Assembly: GCA_017893485.1 (NCBI GenBank)
Contig: CM030364.1
Coordinates: 251,384,731-251,448,730, forward strand
Direction of reading: 5' to 3'
Length of the DNA stretch: 64,000 nt
Source: Hemerocallis citrina
Taxonomy: Eukaryota; Streptophyta; Magnoliopsida; Asparagales; Asphodelaceae
Shown: positions 13,601-24,591 of the stretch, piece by piece
Layout of the letters: each line of letters starts with the position of its first letter
Position numbering within the stretch: the first letter of the stretch is position 1
Made by a program: the position numbers and the translations under genes
The notes under the pieces: generated by a model
Seen by the model: the letters and a program-made list of their open reading frames with translations, nothing else
The model's database searches: none
What the model was told of the DNA's origin: nothing

Positions 13601-14120
13601 CAATCAGATGCATGAATTCAGTTTCTTTAACAATAAAAGAAAATGAAAATTTCCAGTATCTAAGCATATATGTTTCTCTATTAATTCTTCATCCCAACTA
13701 AACCATTGATGTTTGTGGCTCAAAAATAAACCTACACAAGGTTTGTTCCGCCCAATTCTTGTACAGATTTGGAGGATTTTGGTATACATACAACATCCTT
13801 AGTTGACAGTGAACCCATTTTGGTAAAAAAAATCATGCTAAGATGATAATCAGATGCATGCGTCAGTTTCTTTGACAGTAAAAGAAAATAAAAATTTCCA
13901 GTATCTAAGCATATATGTTTGTCTATTAATTCTTCATCCCAACTAAATCTTGATGTTTTTGGCTCCAAAATAAACCTGCACAAGGTTTGTTCAGCCCAAT
14001 TCTTGTACATATTTGGAGGATTTTGGTATACAGCCAGCATTCTTAGTTGACAGTTAACCCATTTTGGTAAAAAAATTATGCTAAGATGCCAATCAGATGC
14101 ATGAATTCAGCATCTTTGAC
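10674..14120 (-). repeat. Internal tandem repeat of CACTA 1, ~244 bp x ~14
   Basis: The landmark CAGATGCATG or a close variant recurs at about 10674, 10919, 11162, 11406, 11650, 11896, 12140, 12383, 12626, 12870, 13116, 13359, 13603, 13848 and 14093, giving a 243-246 bp period. Each unit contains GAAAATTTCCAGTATCTAAG, CCAATTCTTGTACAGATT, GGAGGATTTTGGTATACA and ACCCATTTTGGT. Units differ by scattered substitutions. At least two sub-variants alternate (CCAGCATCCTTAGTTGACAG against CTAGCATACTTAGATGACAG), which suggests block duplication. Short minus-strand frames recur once per unit and are not genes. Confidence 0.95.
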
Positions 14121-14414
14121 AGTGAAAAGGAGAGAAATCAAGAGAAATTACCGAAGAGAGAGAGAAGGGCGACGAGCAGTGGCGTAGGAGATAGAGAGAG
14201 AGCGGGACGACGAGCGGTGGTTTTCGATCGCAAATTCACCGCGAAATAGAGAGAGGGAGGAAGGAAATCGAATTGGGCTGTCGAAGATGACGAAGGGACG
14301 GAGGCGAAGCGCGAGAAATAGAGAGAGGGAGGAGGGAAAACGAAGGAGGCGAAATTTGGTTTGGGAAATTAGCGAGCGAAATGTTAGTATTCGCGGGGAT
14401 TTATCTCAGTTAAT

Positions 14415-14645
14415 TTACCGGCGTTTGCAATTACAAACGTCGGTGAATGTATCTATATATTCCCCGGCGTGTGTTATTAAAACGCCGGTGAATAATACCA
14501 TTCACCGGCGTTTCTAAATAAAACGCCGGTAAATATAATGAATCCCCGCCGTTTTATAGAGGCCGCAGGTGTATAACCATCCAATCTGACGCCCCATTTC
14601 TGGTCACTCCCTACCCCGGCGCGAATGGTAAAACGCCGGGGAAGA
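14415..14645. repeat. CACTA 1 subterminal palindrome array (right)
   Basis: About five palindromic units with the same CACCGGCG/CGCCGGTG core as the left array lie within 260 bp of the right terminus, for example at 14462-14492 and 14501-14532. Two are CCCCGGCG variants, as seen at the left end of CACTA element 2. Confidence 0.88.
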
Positions 14646-14679
14646 TATGCCTGTAAATCGCACATGTGTTGTAGTGAGT

Positions 14680-16894
14680 GGAAGCTCTCAGGGAGTACTC
14701 TCATTTCATTTGTAAAAATACAAGTCAAAAATGAGAAGATAAAATATTGTTCACCCTAGGTTAAAAGTCTATTATACTATAGCTTATTTCTCTAATATTT
14801 TATCTCTCATTCATTTGTTTGTTCTTCTTGTCTATATTACAACTTTAGAGTTGTTTCTTTTATTCTTCATGACTTTTATATAGAAGAAAACATCGATTTG
14901 AATACTCATTATTTTAAGGTTTATATGTTTTATGATCATGTATTTGGCTGCATGCAACAGTTAATCAACAGTCGATTATGCCATTTTAAGGCCCCATAGA
15001 ATCAGCTTTAGTGCAAAAACACCAGATTGTTCATGTTAAATAAATTACCTAAAAAAATATTTTTGGAAATTTTGTTGTAATTCCTAATTTATTGCTGATT
15101 CTCCATTTCATCTTTTGATAAAAAATAAAATAAAATAATTAACAGTATGTATTGACGAAACGTGCTGTTGCATGCTTAAATTTAAATTACATATGGTAAA
15201 TTTTAATGAGATGTAATCTGTTTGCAAGGACATTTTTGCTAGAAATTTTGGTTCCTTTATTTACTCAGATTGGTCTAAGAAAATATTTAGAACGAAATCT
15301 AATTTATGTTTTAAAAATGAAAACTAACAATGCATGATCATTAAAAAGGTTTACAGTTAAAATTGTGCCTAGAAGAATATCGGAGACAATAAAATAAGTT
15401 CTTATATTAAAGATTAATATTAAACTAGTGTTACGCTTTGCAAATTGCATAGTCTAAAATAGTTTTGAGAGACTTATAAAATTATATAGAACTCCAAAAA
15501 AATTGTGACAGAATTGGGAGAAACATGTGAATATCATATCTACCGTAATTACTGAAATCTTCATTATCATCCTCACATAAGCAGATGATTTAGAGAATCA
15601 CTGTCAAACCATAATGTTATCTAATTGAATATTACTATAAAAAAATGCATGCAATGAACTGAATAAAGCGAATATTTATAGTATCTCAACCCTGCATCCT
15701 CGCTCTCTTCTTCAACTCCAATATCTTCTTCTTTTTAGGTACTCACAATCCCTCTTCTCATGCATTTCCATTATATTAATCTTCGCATAAATCCTTGAGT
15801 TAAAATCCTAGTTAGAACACAACAAATATATCAATAAAAATTACAGTTGAGGTGAATATTCTTACTCTTGCATGGTCCATTTTATGAATGTGATTGTTCA
15901 ATCTGAATTCTACGATATCACTGTGCAAATTGCACAGACTTTACCAAAAATTTGGTTGAACTTATCCGATACATAAAACTTTTTCACTGTATAAAGCTCG
16001 CCCAGTATATCAGCATTCAAGAAGTACTTAATAAGGATACTCACAAACAAAGTGTTTATAGCACATGTTAGGAAAAAGATGATAAACTAAGAGAATTATA
16101 TAAATACAATTTTATGAACTATGTTTGCTTAAAAATTTAAATATAAGTTATTCGTACAACGCATTAAAAGTAGTCAAACCAATTTAAAAAGATTCAAATT
16201 TCGGTTGAAATTTCGTTCAACCCGTAAGATTAAACGCATATTTTACCAAAACCATGATATATCAAATATAAACCACATCATAAACGAAAAGGTTGGATTT
16301 TTAACATGGAAGTTAGTGTTATTATTAAACCATATCAAAAGGTTTTAAATTTTTTTTGGAATTGTAGACATGCATATATTAATCAATAATCTGTAAAAAA
16401 TAATTAAAAGATTAAAAAAAAAACAGATCTGCTATGTGCGACACATATTTGGTCATCTTCTTCCTGACATGAATATTCAACAGAACCCATCAAAAACTCA
16501 GCATGATTTCCCAATTATAAATATCATTATCCATCAAATTCTTGGTAAAGCAACTCAAAAATATTTCAATCCTTTGCCTTTTAAAATTAATTTTCATCAT
16601 CCAAGCTATACTTCAACATTTGCAACGCCTTTAATGGCAATATGTTTAAACATTAATTTACAAAAAGAAAAAAATAATAATATTGACACTGAGCATACTT
16701 TCTTATGCATCCGCCTTGAGCGAAATTTAACCAATTGCAACTATACTGACAATCAATATGATTGTATGTAACATATAGAACAATAATGAAGTCAAACCAT
16801 TGGTTATAGCCTTTAGAATAAGGATGTATCAGTGTAACGAGGAGCACATCAATTAGTTTGAACTTTGAATATAATTGAGGCATTTTGATCCTTG
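14680..16894. other. AT-rich spacer, no feature recognised
   Basis: Both strands show only short, compositionally AT-driven frames. No TE ends, repeats or RNA genes were recognised. A 111-codon frame at 16436-16771 has no family resemblance that I can see. Confidence 0.5.
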
Positions 16895-17648
16895 TTAAGC
16901 TATATATATATATATACTAGAATTTCTCGTGGGCATGTGCCCTGGCCTCTTGATATGCACTAGCCTCTTGCAATATCGGCAACGGATCGAATCCTTTTGT
17001 AAACCACTTTGTCTTCCTCCTGAAGGACCATCCACTGATAGACAACTTATGGGAATAGACAGTGATTTCTGAGTCTCCTTTCTAAGTTGATATTTCTTCA
17101 ATGCTTTGATTACACTATCTACCGAAATACTCCCATTGGCAGATCTACCGTGTAGCTTGGTAGTGATCAAAGGCTCGTACGAATCCGATAGTGAATATAT
17201 CAGTTTGAAAGCTTTATCTTCCTCTTACACATCTGCGTTGATCGCCTTAAGTTCAGATAATACCTTATTGAACTCTGTAATGTGGTCTTGGAGATTGGTA
17301 CCTTCTTTCATAGATAAACAGAACAACTTTCTCTTCCAATATATGCATCTGATCTAATAACGTCGAACTAGAATAGTCAGCTATGAGTTTTTTCCACAAA
17401 CTCGCCGCATCAGTTTCTTCAAGAAATCTGCACTTGACCTCGTCCGCCAAGAATAGTCGGATCAGACTTATGGCTCTTTCACGAATATCTTCCCAACCGT
17501 CATCCTTCATATCAGTTGGCTTTTCTTTCTTCTTAATGGCTAACTACAAATGTTCTTGAAAAAGAACATTATACATGTCAGTCTTCCAAATATTGAAATT
17601 GATCTTTTCATCGAACTGCTTAATCTTCAAAATATTGTCGACTGTCAT
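16895..17648 (-). pseudogene. gag: copia gag pseudogene
   Basis: This is the nucleocapsid/capsid protein of a Ty1/copia element, broken. The likely start is the ATG at 17648-17646, shortly after the primer-binding site. The frame shows the copia gag pattern: a FNIWKTDMYNVL-like N-terminus, a DGWEDIRERAISLIRLFLAD segment, ASLWKKLIADYSSSTL, then a zinc knuckle of the form C-x2-C-x4-H-x4-(H) near 16955-16990, in which the last ligand is changed. There is an in-frame stop after FQEHL, at about 17545, and at least one frameshift with further stops near 17205-17265. It is not functional. Confidence 0.75.
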
Positions 17649-17672
17649 CTTAACCAGGAACTCGGCAACCTG

Positions 17673-17686
17673 AAGCTCTGATACCA
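17673..17686 (-). other. Primer-binding site (tRNA-iMet type)
   Basis: On the minus strand the sequence TGGTATCAGAGCTT follows the LTR end (...CCTAACA) after a 2-nt gap. It is complementary to the 3' end of plant initiator tRNA-Met, the usual copia primer. Confidence 0.85.
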
Positions 17687-17688
17687 GT

Positions 17689-18414
17689 TGTTAGGATTGG
17701 AGTGTCAACCAATGCCTGTTGTCGCAGCAGAACTAAATAGAGCAATGAGAAAGTCGAAGTAGATGAGACGAATAAATTGAGCAAGCAAGTAGATCAACCA
17801 ATCTAACACAAACACAACGATGACTTATCCCAGTTAGCTTTTGCTTGATCTGGGAGAAAATATAGGGAGATATGATATTTAACTAGAAGAGATTACAAGG
17901 AATTATTGTTTCACTCAATACAAGGAATTAAACTCACCCACCAAGAACTGTCTCTCTCTCGAGTCTCTTTTTGCAATGGAAAAAATAATCTATGAAGTAC
18001 TCTCTCTCATATTGGAGGAGTTTACAATATATATAGAAGAATAGAGAGAAACCTAGGTCTAATCTTGATTCTCAGTCGTCCGATATAACCTGAAAAAGAA
18101 GTAATAGAATAGGAGTCGTACGATCTAACTTGGAGTTGAAGATTGGGCTGAAATGACCTAACAAATCGAAACCCAAAAATGAACACAGCATCGCGGGCGG
18201 TCGACCGTCCAACAAGACCGTACCTCTCTCGGACAATCCTTGTACTACCAGCGGTCGGGGGATGCGGTGTACCGCAACTTGGGACAGTCGACCGCAACTA
18301 TGTCTGCACTTTGCTGTTGCTGTTTTCTTCTACTCTCTTCGATGCTTCGACCTCCGTACTTCATCTTACATTTTTCTAATCTGAACAACGAATATTCAAG
18401 ACACAATCCTAACA
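17689..18414 (-). repeat. copia LTR, 726 bp
   Basis: The LTR is bounded by the short inverted repeat TGTTAGGATTG/CAATCCTAACA, with TG...CA ends. A TATATATA-rich promoter segment lies at about 18028-18036 (minus strand TTCTATATATATTG). No second copy occurs in this window. A 250-codon-scale search of both strands found only short fortuitous frames. Confidence 0.82.
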
Positions 18415-19610
18415 GAGCTATCGTTTGGTTAAGGTCGATTTAGTTGCCAAATGTATATGGCATGGGAACTCAGACATCTTCCATGTTGATAACTAATTCA
18501 ACTTCGTAAGCGTCTCATTATGTATGGAATAATTGCAGTTACACGCATTAGCATTATATAGTAGAGGGAGCAAATGCAAAAATGGTTGAATGAGGTGGAT
18601 GTGGGTGTCGCAAAATTAGCTAGCTGTTGCAAGTGTGCGAGATATATGACTAGTTAGAACTTACTAAGGCCATATCCAACCCACAACACTATTTTGGTGT
18701 AACTTTTACACCGAAATGGTGTAAAAGCCACATCAAACAGTTACTTCATCTCCAATCCACAACACATTTTTAACACCAAATAGGAATATTTTCCCTACAT
18801 CTTCTCCTCTACCTACTTTTTATATAACTTTATACTAAAATCCTCATTTCTTATCTATTATATCAATTCACCACGTACAAAGTTTTATTATGAATTGATC
18901 ATATGATAAGTTTCATAATTTTAATAAATTTGAACAAAATATCATATGATTAAATTGTATTTTATTATCTAAAATGAAAAAATTAAAATATTATTAGAAA
19001 ACAAATGGTCTAAAATGACAAATCTACATTAACAGAGAACAAATTTGAACCAAAACATTAAATTTCATAATTAAACATGAACACAAATTGTTACTATGTT
19101 AATGGTTTAATTAATCATCTGAATTAGTATACTCCACCGACAAATGATCAATTAGTGCACTACGAAGTGCAATGTGGGCATCTTTATCCTTAATTTGTCT
19201 ATGACGAGGAAGAAATTGTTGAAATCTTGTATTCTCATCTACTACCATTTCAGTTTCTGCAGCTGGAGCTTTCCTCACATCTTCGATTAGTGCATCAGTA
19301 TCACGTTCATCTTCGACAATCATGTTGTGCATAATAAAGCACACAGTCATTATGTCATGCAACACATTTTTTCTCCAAATACGTATCGGTCCTTTCACGA
19401 TTGCGAATCGTGATTGGAGAACTCCGAATGCACGTTCTACGTCTTTTTTACATGCTTCCTGTTTTATAGCAAAATATCTTTTTTTTCGGCCTTGCGATTT
19501 TTGAATAGTTTGTACAAGAGTGGACTATTTTGGGTACATACCATCAGCTAAATAATAACTCATGTTATACACTTTTCCTTGAATAACCACTACAACATTT
19601 TTGGACTACC

Positions 19611-19765
19611 TCGGCAAAACTACCCCGGCGTTTTATTAGTAGCGCCGGGGTAGGCTTGGATCAGGATGAGATTCGAAAAGTTTAGGTATCTACACCAGTG
19701 TTTTATAACAACGCCGGGGTATGTACAACTTTCACCAGCGTTTTTTAGTTAAAACGTCGGAATAG
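19611..19765. repeat. CACTA 3 subterminal palindromes (left)
   Basis: The units are ACCCCGGCGTTTTATTAGTA followed by GCGCCGGGGTA (19612-19642), then a decayed TACACCAGTG...CGCCGGGGTA (19691-19720) and a third at 19732-19760. The CCCCGGCG variant is shared with the left ends of CACTA 2 and the right end of CACTA 1. Confidence 0.82.
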
Positions 19766-20802
19766 GGTTTGGAATAAATTTTTCCCAAATCCAAACCCCA
19801 TCGCTTTTCACTGATCGATCCAACAAAAAAATCCCAAATTTTCCCCTCTCTCTCGCGCTCTCCCGCCTCTGCCTTGGCCGCCATCGCTGTGCCCTTCGTC
19901 GTCGTCCCCGCGGTCCGTCATCATCCGTCGTCCACTCTCTCAACCTCTCTCACTCCCGACGTCGCTGCAAGTCTCCCCAACCCTCTCTCCCTCTCTCACT
20001 CGCATCGTCGCCACCCGTCGCCACCCTCCTACTCTCTCTCGGTTCCGACGCCATTGCCAATCGCCCCCACCCTCTCATTTCGAGACTCCGACGATGCCCG
20101 TCGCCCATTCGCTTCCTTCGCCGCCTTCGTTTGTCGCTCCTCTATTCAATGAGCCATCTAAACCCTAGAAACACAAAAAAGTATCTTTTTTAACCCTAAT
20201 TTCAATTTCAATTTCAATTTTTGTAGCAATAATGAGAATTTTAGGGATTAAGTACATATTTGCAACTTTTTCTATCATCCAATTGTACGATTTAGATTGA
20301 ACTATTTTTGGAATTCAATAACTGTGACTAAGAGATAGTTGGCATTAGTTGGTTTTATTGTTGGACAACACTGCACATATTAGTGTTAATGCATTTTAGT
20401 CTTTGGTTTAAGCAAATTTTGTCGAGGGTTTTGAAGGTGCTAGGATATAGGCATAGACATTGATAAGCACGATTGAACTATGGTGAAAGAGTTATTTAGG
20501 TGGCTTAGTGGTGTGTAGGACTTGTTAAGAGGGTAGGGAATGATACTTGACATTGTTTGCACTGCGGCAAGCTGAGTGTATAGTCACATCATCTTTGTAA
20601 AGTTGACCATTTAGCAAGGTGAAAATGGCGAGTAGACTTGTGTTAGTTCTGTTAAAGGTCGTTAGGTGGCTTTGTGTGCATCATTCTTCAGTTTGATCAT
20701 AACTTCTTCCGCAGTAGATATAAGTCTATCGGCATTTATCTAGCATTTGCCTCAGACCATCACTACACTATGATGTAACTCCAACATGCTTGAAAAGAAT
20801 TA

Positions 20803-20906
20803 GGTTACATAAAACACTTGTGGATTCTTGATAGAGGCAATGACTCCAATTTATGTGCTATTTTCCCAATTTTGCGTGGAACTTCGTAAGGATCATACAC
20901 AATCAT
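20803..20906 (-). pseudogene. Possible gypsy integrase C-terminal fragment inside CACTA 3
   Basis: On the minus strand a short frame reads YDPYEVPRKIGKIAHKLESL followed by a RIHKCF motif. It resembles the G-x-VAYKLELP...RIHPVFHVS segment near the C-terminus of Ty3/gypsy integrases. Upstream on the same strand the frame is closed by stops. A second unexplained frame (WEDAMHFMDRMPLRKERYS) lies at about 21248-21395. Both may be fragments picked up by the CACTA element. The match is short, so this is tentative. Confidence 0.35.
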
Positions 20907-22297
20907 TAACTTGCTGGCACAGACAACAACACGATGATATGAGCATTCCACAGGAAACCTCAAATATTACATTGATTTAAGTAGCTGTATCTATTCTGAT
21001 ACGTGTCTAACACACCATGAGTTCCAAAATAAAAGTACCCTTAATAAGTTTTAACTCTTATTGGTGGAAGAACCATAGGCATATCTTGCAGTATCTGTTA
21101 ACCACCCCAATTTACCTGTTTGTTATCGGGATGGTATACAATTCATAGTTGAATGTCCCGCAAGTTCATGTATTCTATCCTCAACATTTTTGTGAATGCA
21201 TGGTCTCTTTAATATACAATTTATTTACCATCAATACATGCTAGTGTCTAAGGAGATCCAAAGTAAATAAGCGACCACATTAACTCATTCTGTCCACTAT
21301 ATCTTTCCTTTCTTAATGGCATTCGATCCATGAAGTGCATTGCGTCTTCCCAGTCACTCTTGAATTGGCAAAGTTTCCATATCTGTTTCTTTGATGTTTA
21401 GGACATTCCTTAATATGAGACATCATTCTAAGCCACTTGGATACTCCAGTATTATTCTCCCAATGTATGCGATGACTTGTCACGCCCTGTTTGTGCTTTA
21501 GGAATTCCAGAATGATTTAATTTTTTATACCTAAGCTCTGATGTAGGGTTTACTTCATGGAAAAACACTCTTCTACGCAATTTTATGATTGTATGATTTG
21601 AAACTCTTGCTTCAGGTTAGTGCAGCTTCACGAGTTGCTTTTTTGTCTGAATTTGGAGATGAGATGGATCATGTATCTGAAGTTGCACACTCTGATTTTT
21701 TGAGGAGTGACTAGTGATGGAATTTTTTTTATCTAAACTTTATATACAATTATATCATGATGTGTAGATGTGTATCAGTTTCTAAGATAATGTTCATGCT
21801 TGTTGCTTGGGTTTGAAAATGAGATTGTTTTCTCATTGGTTTTAAGTGATGATGAGATGGATTATGTAACTGAAGTTGCATACTATGATTTACAGAGGAG
21901 TGACTAGTGATGAAATAATCCTATTTGAACTTATGTTATGGTTTCAATTGACAGTTATCTTATGAGTATTATAAAAGTATAAGTTTCATCTCACTTAGTA
22001 TCTTGTTTGCATGAATTTGACAGTGAAAATATTCTTTTCACTCTTTGTAACTCAATATTTTGAACTCCATATTTTGGTAATGAATGTGATGAGATCATAT
22101 TATTATGTTTCATTATGAGATTACAATTTGAAGATATTATACTATTATGCTTCATTCATATTTTAGGGATTGAATATTTTCAGAATCTGTGCAATGATGA
22201 ACTTTATTTGGGTCACTTTTAGTTTTGCAATCGGTTTTGATTGTAATAGTGCTAAAGTTTTTTTTTTTTAATTTAAATTTTCAAAAAAATATATATA

Positions 22298-22610
22298 TAT
22301 CTACCCCGGCGTTTTTACAAGTGCCGGGGTAGCTTTGAGGAAAACTGAAAGGTCTACACCGGCGTTTTAAAAACGCCGATGTAGGTGATGGCCGAAAACA
22401 GAACCGAAAACGGAACCGAAAACGAAAACACCCTTTCGGTGGCGTTTTTCAACCGCCGGTGTAGTTTTAACCTATACTGGCGTTCATAAAAAAATACCGA
22501 AAAATGTACCTAAGATACAGCGACACTTGCACCGGCATTTTATAAAACACCGGTGGTATCCACGGCAGCATTTAAAAACACCGGTGAATGTGAGAAAAAA
22601 CGCCGGTAAA
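22298..22610. repeat. CACTA 3 subterminal palindromes (right)
   Basis: Palindromic units with CCCCGGCG/GCCGGGG and CACCGGCG/CGCCGATG arms occur at 22303-22331, 22356-22382, 22437-22465, 22530-22555 and 22563-22586. Several arms have lost one base of the core. Confidence 0.82.
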
Positions 22611-23663
22611 AATTATTAGTATTGTAGTGAATATAATGAGCGGGAGGAGCAATACTTTGAGTTAGATTAGAAAAAAAATGAGACAACTCCAACACATTGA
22701 TATCATTATTGCTGCTCGGAATTTCAAAATATGCGTGCCATATTCAAAGATCATAATCTGCTATAACTTCAAGAATAATAGTTGGTGGCCCACTACGACC
22801 TGTATATTGTCCAGCTCATGCCTTGGGACAATTTTTCCACTTCCAATGCATACAACCGAGACTGCCCAACATGCCCAGAAAACCATGTCGTTGACTAACA
22901 TGGAGTAGCCTGAAAACGTCATTAGCGTAAGTTGTTCTTAGATACTGCTCTGCAAATATCTCCACAATAGCCCGACAAAATATCTTCATACTTTCAATTG
23001 CCGTTGACTCACCAATCTTAATGTACTCGTCTGTAGCATCTGTCGATTGACCGTATGCCAACATCCGGAACATGGCTGTTACTTTTTGTAAACTTTATAA
23101 TCTCATTCTACCAACTCCAACACTTCGTTGTTGGAAGTAGTAGTCATGATTTTTGACCACATCAACAATATGTAGGAACAAACTTCGGGACATTCTAAAT
23201 CGTCGATGAAATATGGCATCACTATAGAGCGGTTTCTCTACAAAATAGTCGTTGAATAAATTGTGATCCGCGGTTTCCCGATTGCGATTGATCACCACAT
23301 GACCAGGAATCGAGCCACCTCTCTTGCTTCGTTGATTGTAATAGTTGTCGATGATCCTGTTGTTGTAGTCAGTCGCTTGAGATATGGCCATTTCGGAGGC
23401 ATCAATTTCGGCCAGAAAACCCATCCTTATTGTTTCACCATCGTCATCGTCATCCGAAGAGGAACTGGAATTTTCTAAATTAGATGGACCTCCAATATCA
23501 AAATTCATTTTCTAAGTGAAGGTATTGAAGAAGTTATTTTGAATTTTTTGGAAGGTTGAAAGAGGAAGAAAAGAAGTTTAATTTTTTTTAAAGGATCATA
23601 GTATAGTATGTTATTTATAGTAAGTGCAAACCTAGTGTACTCCATTGGATTCTCTCTCAAAAG

Positions 23664-24457
23664 ATGTGACTTGTATTGGACCTAGTGTACACCAGTTTAA
23701 ACGCATCGGTTCTGGTATAGACTTGACCCAATGCATTAGCTTCTCTCTCAAAATATGTGACTTGCATTGGACCTAGTGTACACAAGTTTGAACGCATCAA
23801 TTTTGGTGTAAAATTGACCCAATGCATTGGATTCTCTCTCAAAAGATGTGTGACCAGCATTGGACCTAGTGTATACCAGTTTGAAAGCATCAATTCTGGT
23901 GTAGACTTGACCCAATGCATTTGATTCACTCTCAAAATATGTGTGACCTATATTGGACCTAGTGTACACCAATTTGAATGCATCGGTTCCGGTATAGACT
24001 TGACCCAATGCATTGGATTCTCTCTGGTGTAAACTTGACCTAATGCATTGGATTCTTTCTAAAAAAATATGTGACCTGCATTGGACCTAGTGTACACCAG
24101 TTTGAACGCATCGGTTCTGGTGTAGACTTGACCCAATGCATTGGATTCTCTCTCAAAATATGTAACATGCATTAGACCTAGTGTACACCAGTTTGAACAC
24201 ATCGGTTCTGGTGTAGACTTAACCCAATGCATTGGATTCTCTCACAAAAGATGTGCGACCTGTATTGGACCTAGTGTACACCAGTTTGAACGCATCGGTT
24301 CTAGTGTAGACTTGACCCAATGCATTGGATTCTCTCTCAAAAGATATGTGACCTGCATTAGACCTAGTGTATACCAGTTTGAACGCATCGGTTATGGTGT
24401 AGACTTGACCCAATGCATTGTATTCTATCTCAAAAGATGTGTGACCTGCACTGGACA
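23664..24457. repeat. ~92-bp minisatellite between the two Harbinger genes
   Basis: About nine units of roughly 92 bp share CATTGGACCTAGTGTACACC, CAGTTTGAACGCATCGG, TAGACTTGACCCAATGCATT and GGATTCTCTCTCAAAA. One unit near 24020-24060 is partial. Because the period is close to a multiple of three in places, long fortuitous frames appear on both strands; they are not genes. The array sits between the divergent transposase and MYB-like gene starts. Confidence 0.93.
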
Positions 24458-24591
24458 ACAAATGCATTGGATTCATTCAATGCTTAAGATTCTTTAAGAT
24501 TTTTATTTTCCTATATATAGCAAACTTCACTTGTTGTGTAAATCATCATCTTCGTCATATTTATATTCTCAACTGTATAATTTCCAAGAAA

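Larger units (their letters stand above)
9289..14676 (-). mobile_element. CACTA element 1 (En/Spm superfamily), non-autonomous, complete ends
   Basis: The element begins CACTACAACACA (9289-9300) and ends with its exact inverted repeat TGTGTTGTAGTG (14665-14676). A 3-bp TSD, AGT, lies at 9286-9288 and 14677-14679. Both ends have GC-rich palindromic subterminal arrays; the middle is a long tandem repeat. No TNP2 or TNPA coding remains, so it needs a transposase in trans. Its purine-rich block at about 14111-14370 corresponds in reverse complement to the block just inside the left end of CACTA element 2 (about 28990-29240). Its 10300-10640 segment likewise matches 39780-40140 in reverse. It is therefore an inverted, internally rearranged relative of element 2. 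The strand is given relative to element 2's transposase. Confidence 0.93.
16895..18414 (-). mobile_element. Truncated Ty1/copia retrotransposon: LTR, PBS and gag only
   Basis: Reading on the minus strand, an LTR (18414 to 17689) is followed by a tRNA-iMet-type primer-binding site and a decayed gag. The element then stops near a TA repeat at about 16905. Protease, integrase, RT and RNase H are absent and no second LTR was found, so the 3' part was lost by deletion or truncation. No TSD can be tested. Confidence 0.8.
19588..22629 (+). mobile_element. CACTA element 3, non-autonomous, nested in the Harbinger transposase
   Basis: The ends are CACTACAACATT (19588) and, reverse-complemented, CACTACAATACT (22629), with CACTACAA identical. 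The 3-bp flanks are AAC (19585-19587) and AAT (22630-22632), a TSD with one mismatch. The host frame continues on both sides, so the insertion is certain. Inside are palindromic subterminal repeats, a pyrimidine-rich leader (19790-20150) resembling the one in CACTA 2, and about 2 kb of AT-rich DNA without a TNP2 gene. Orientation follows the leader. It is the most divergent of the three members here, and the tandem repeat of elements 1 and 2 is missing. Confidence 0.9.
19111..23508 (-). pseudogene. Harbinger DDE transposase pseudogene, split by CACTA 3
   Basis: This encodes a HARBI1-like transposase (DDE_Tnp_4 type). It starts at 23508 with an acidic/serine-rich N-terminus, then a helix-turn-helix-like region (FHRRFRMSRSLFLHIVDVV). 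The DDE region has GMLGSLGCMHWKWKNCP, GQYTGRSGPPTIILE, SNNDINVLELS (second acidic site region), then, beyond the insertion, VYNMSYYLADGMYPK, QEACKKDVERAFGVLQSRFA (catalytic E) and the MTVCFIMHNMIVEDERD tail ending at 19111. In-frame stops lie at 23095-23097, 22816-22818, 22744-22746 and 19525-19527. The last three sit where relatives have Trp. CACTA 3 occupies 19588-22629 and splits the coding sequence just before the VIQGKVYNM block. It cannot encode an active enzyme. Confidence 0.92.

Noticed and set aside
12382..14040. Repeated minus-strand frames of 60-100 codons starting MYTKILQICTRIGRNK or similar
   Set aside because: They recur once per 244-bp unit with stops between units and no family match. 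They are an effect of the tandem repeat.
16436..16771. 111-codon plus-strand frame in the AT-rich spacer
   Set aside because: Its composition follows base composition, with no domain, no neighbours and no splice context.
19874..20152. 92-codon plus-strand frame, Ser/Pro-rich
   Set aside because: It falls in the CT-rich leader of CACTA 3, has low complexity and matches no family that I know.
24141..24497. 118-codon plus-strand frame in the Harbinger interval
   Set aside because: It is a read-through of the 92-bp minisatellite, with repetitive residues and overlapping frames on the other strand.
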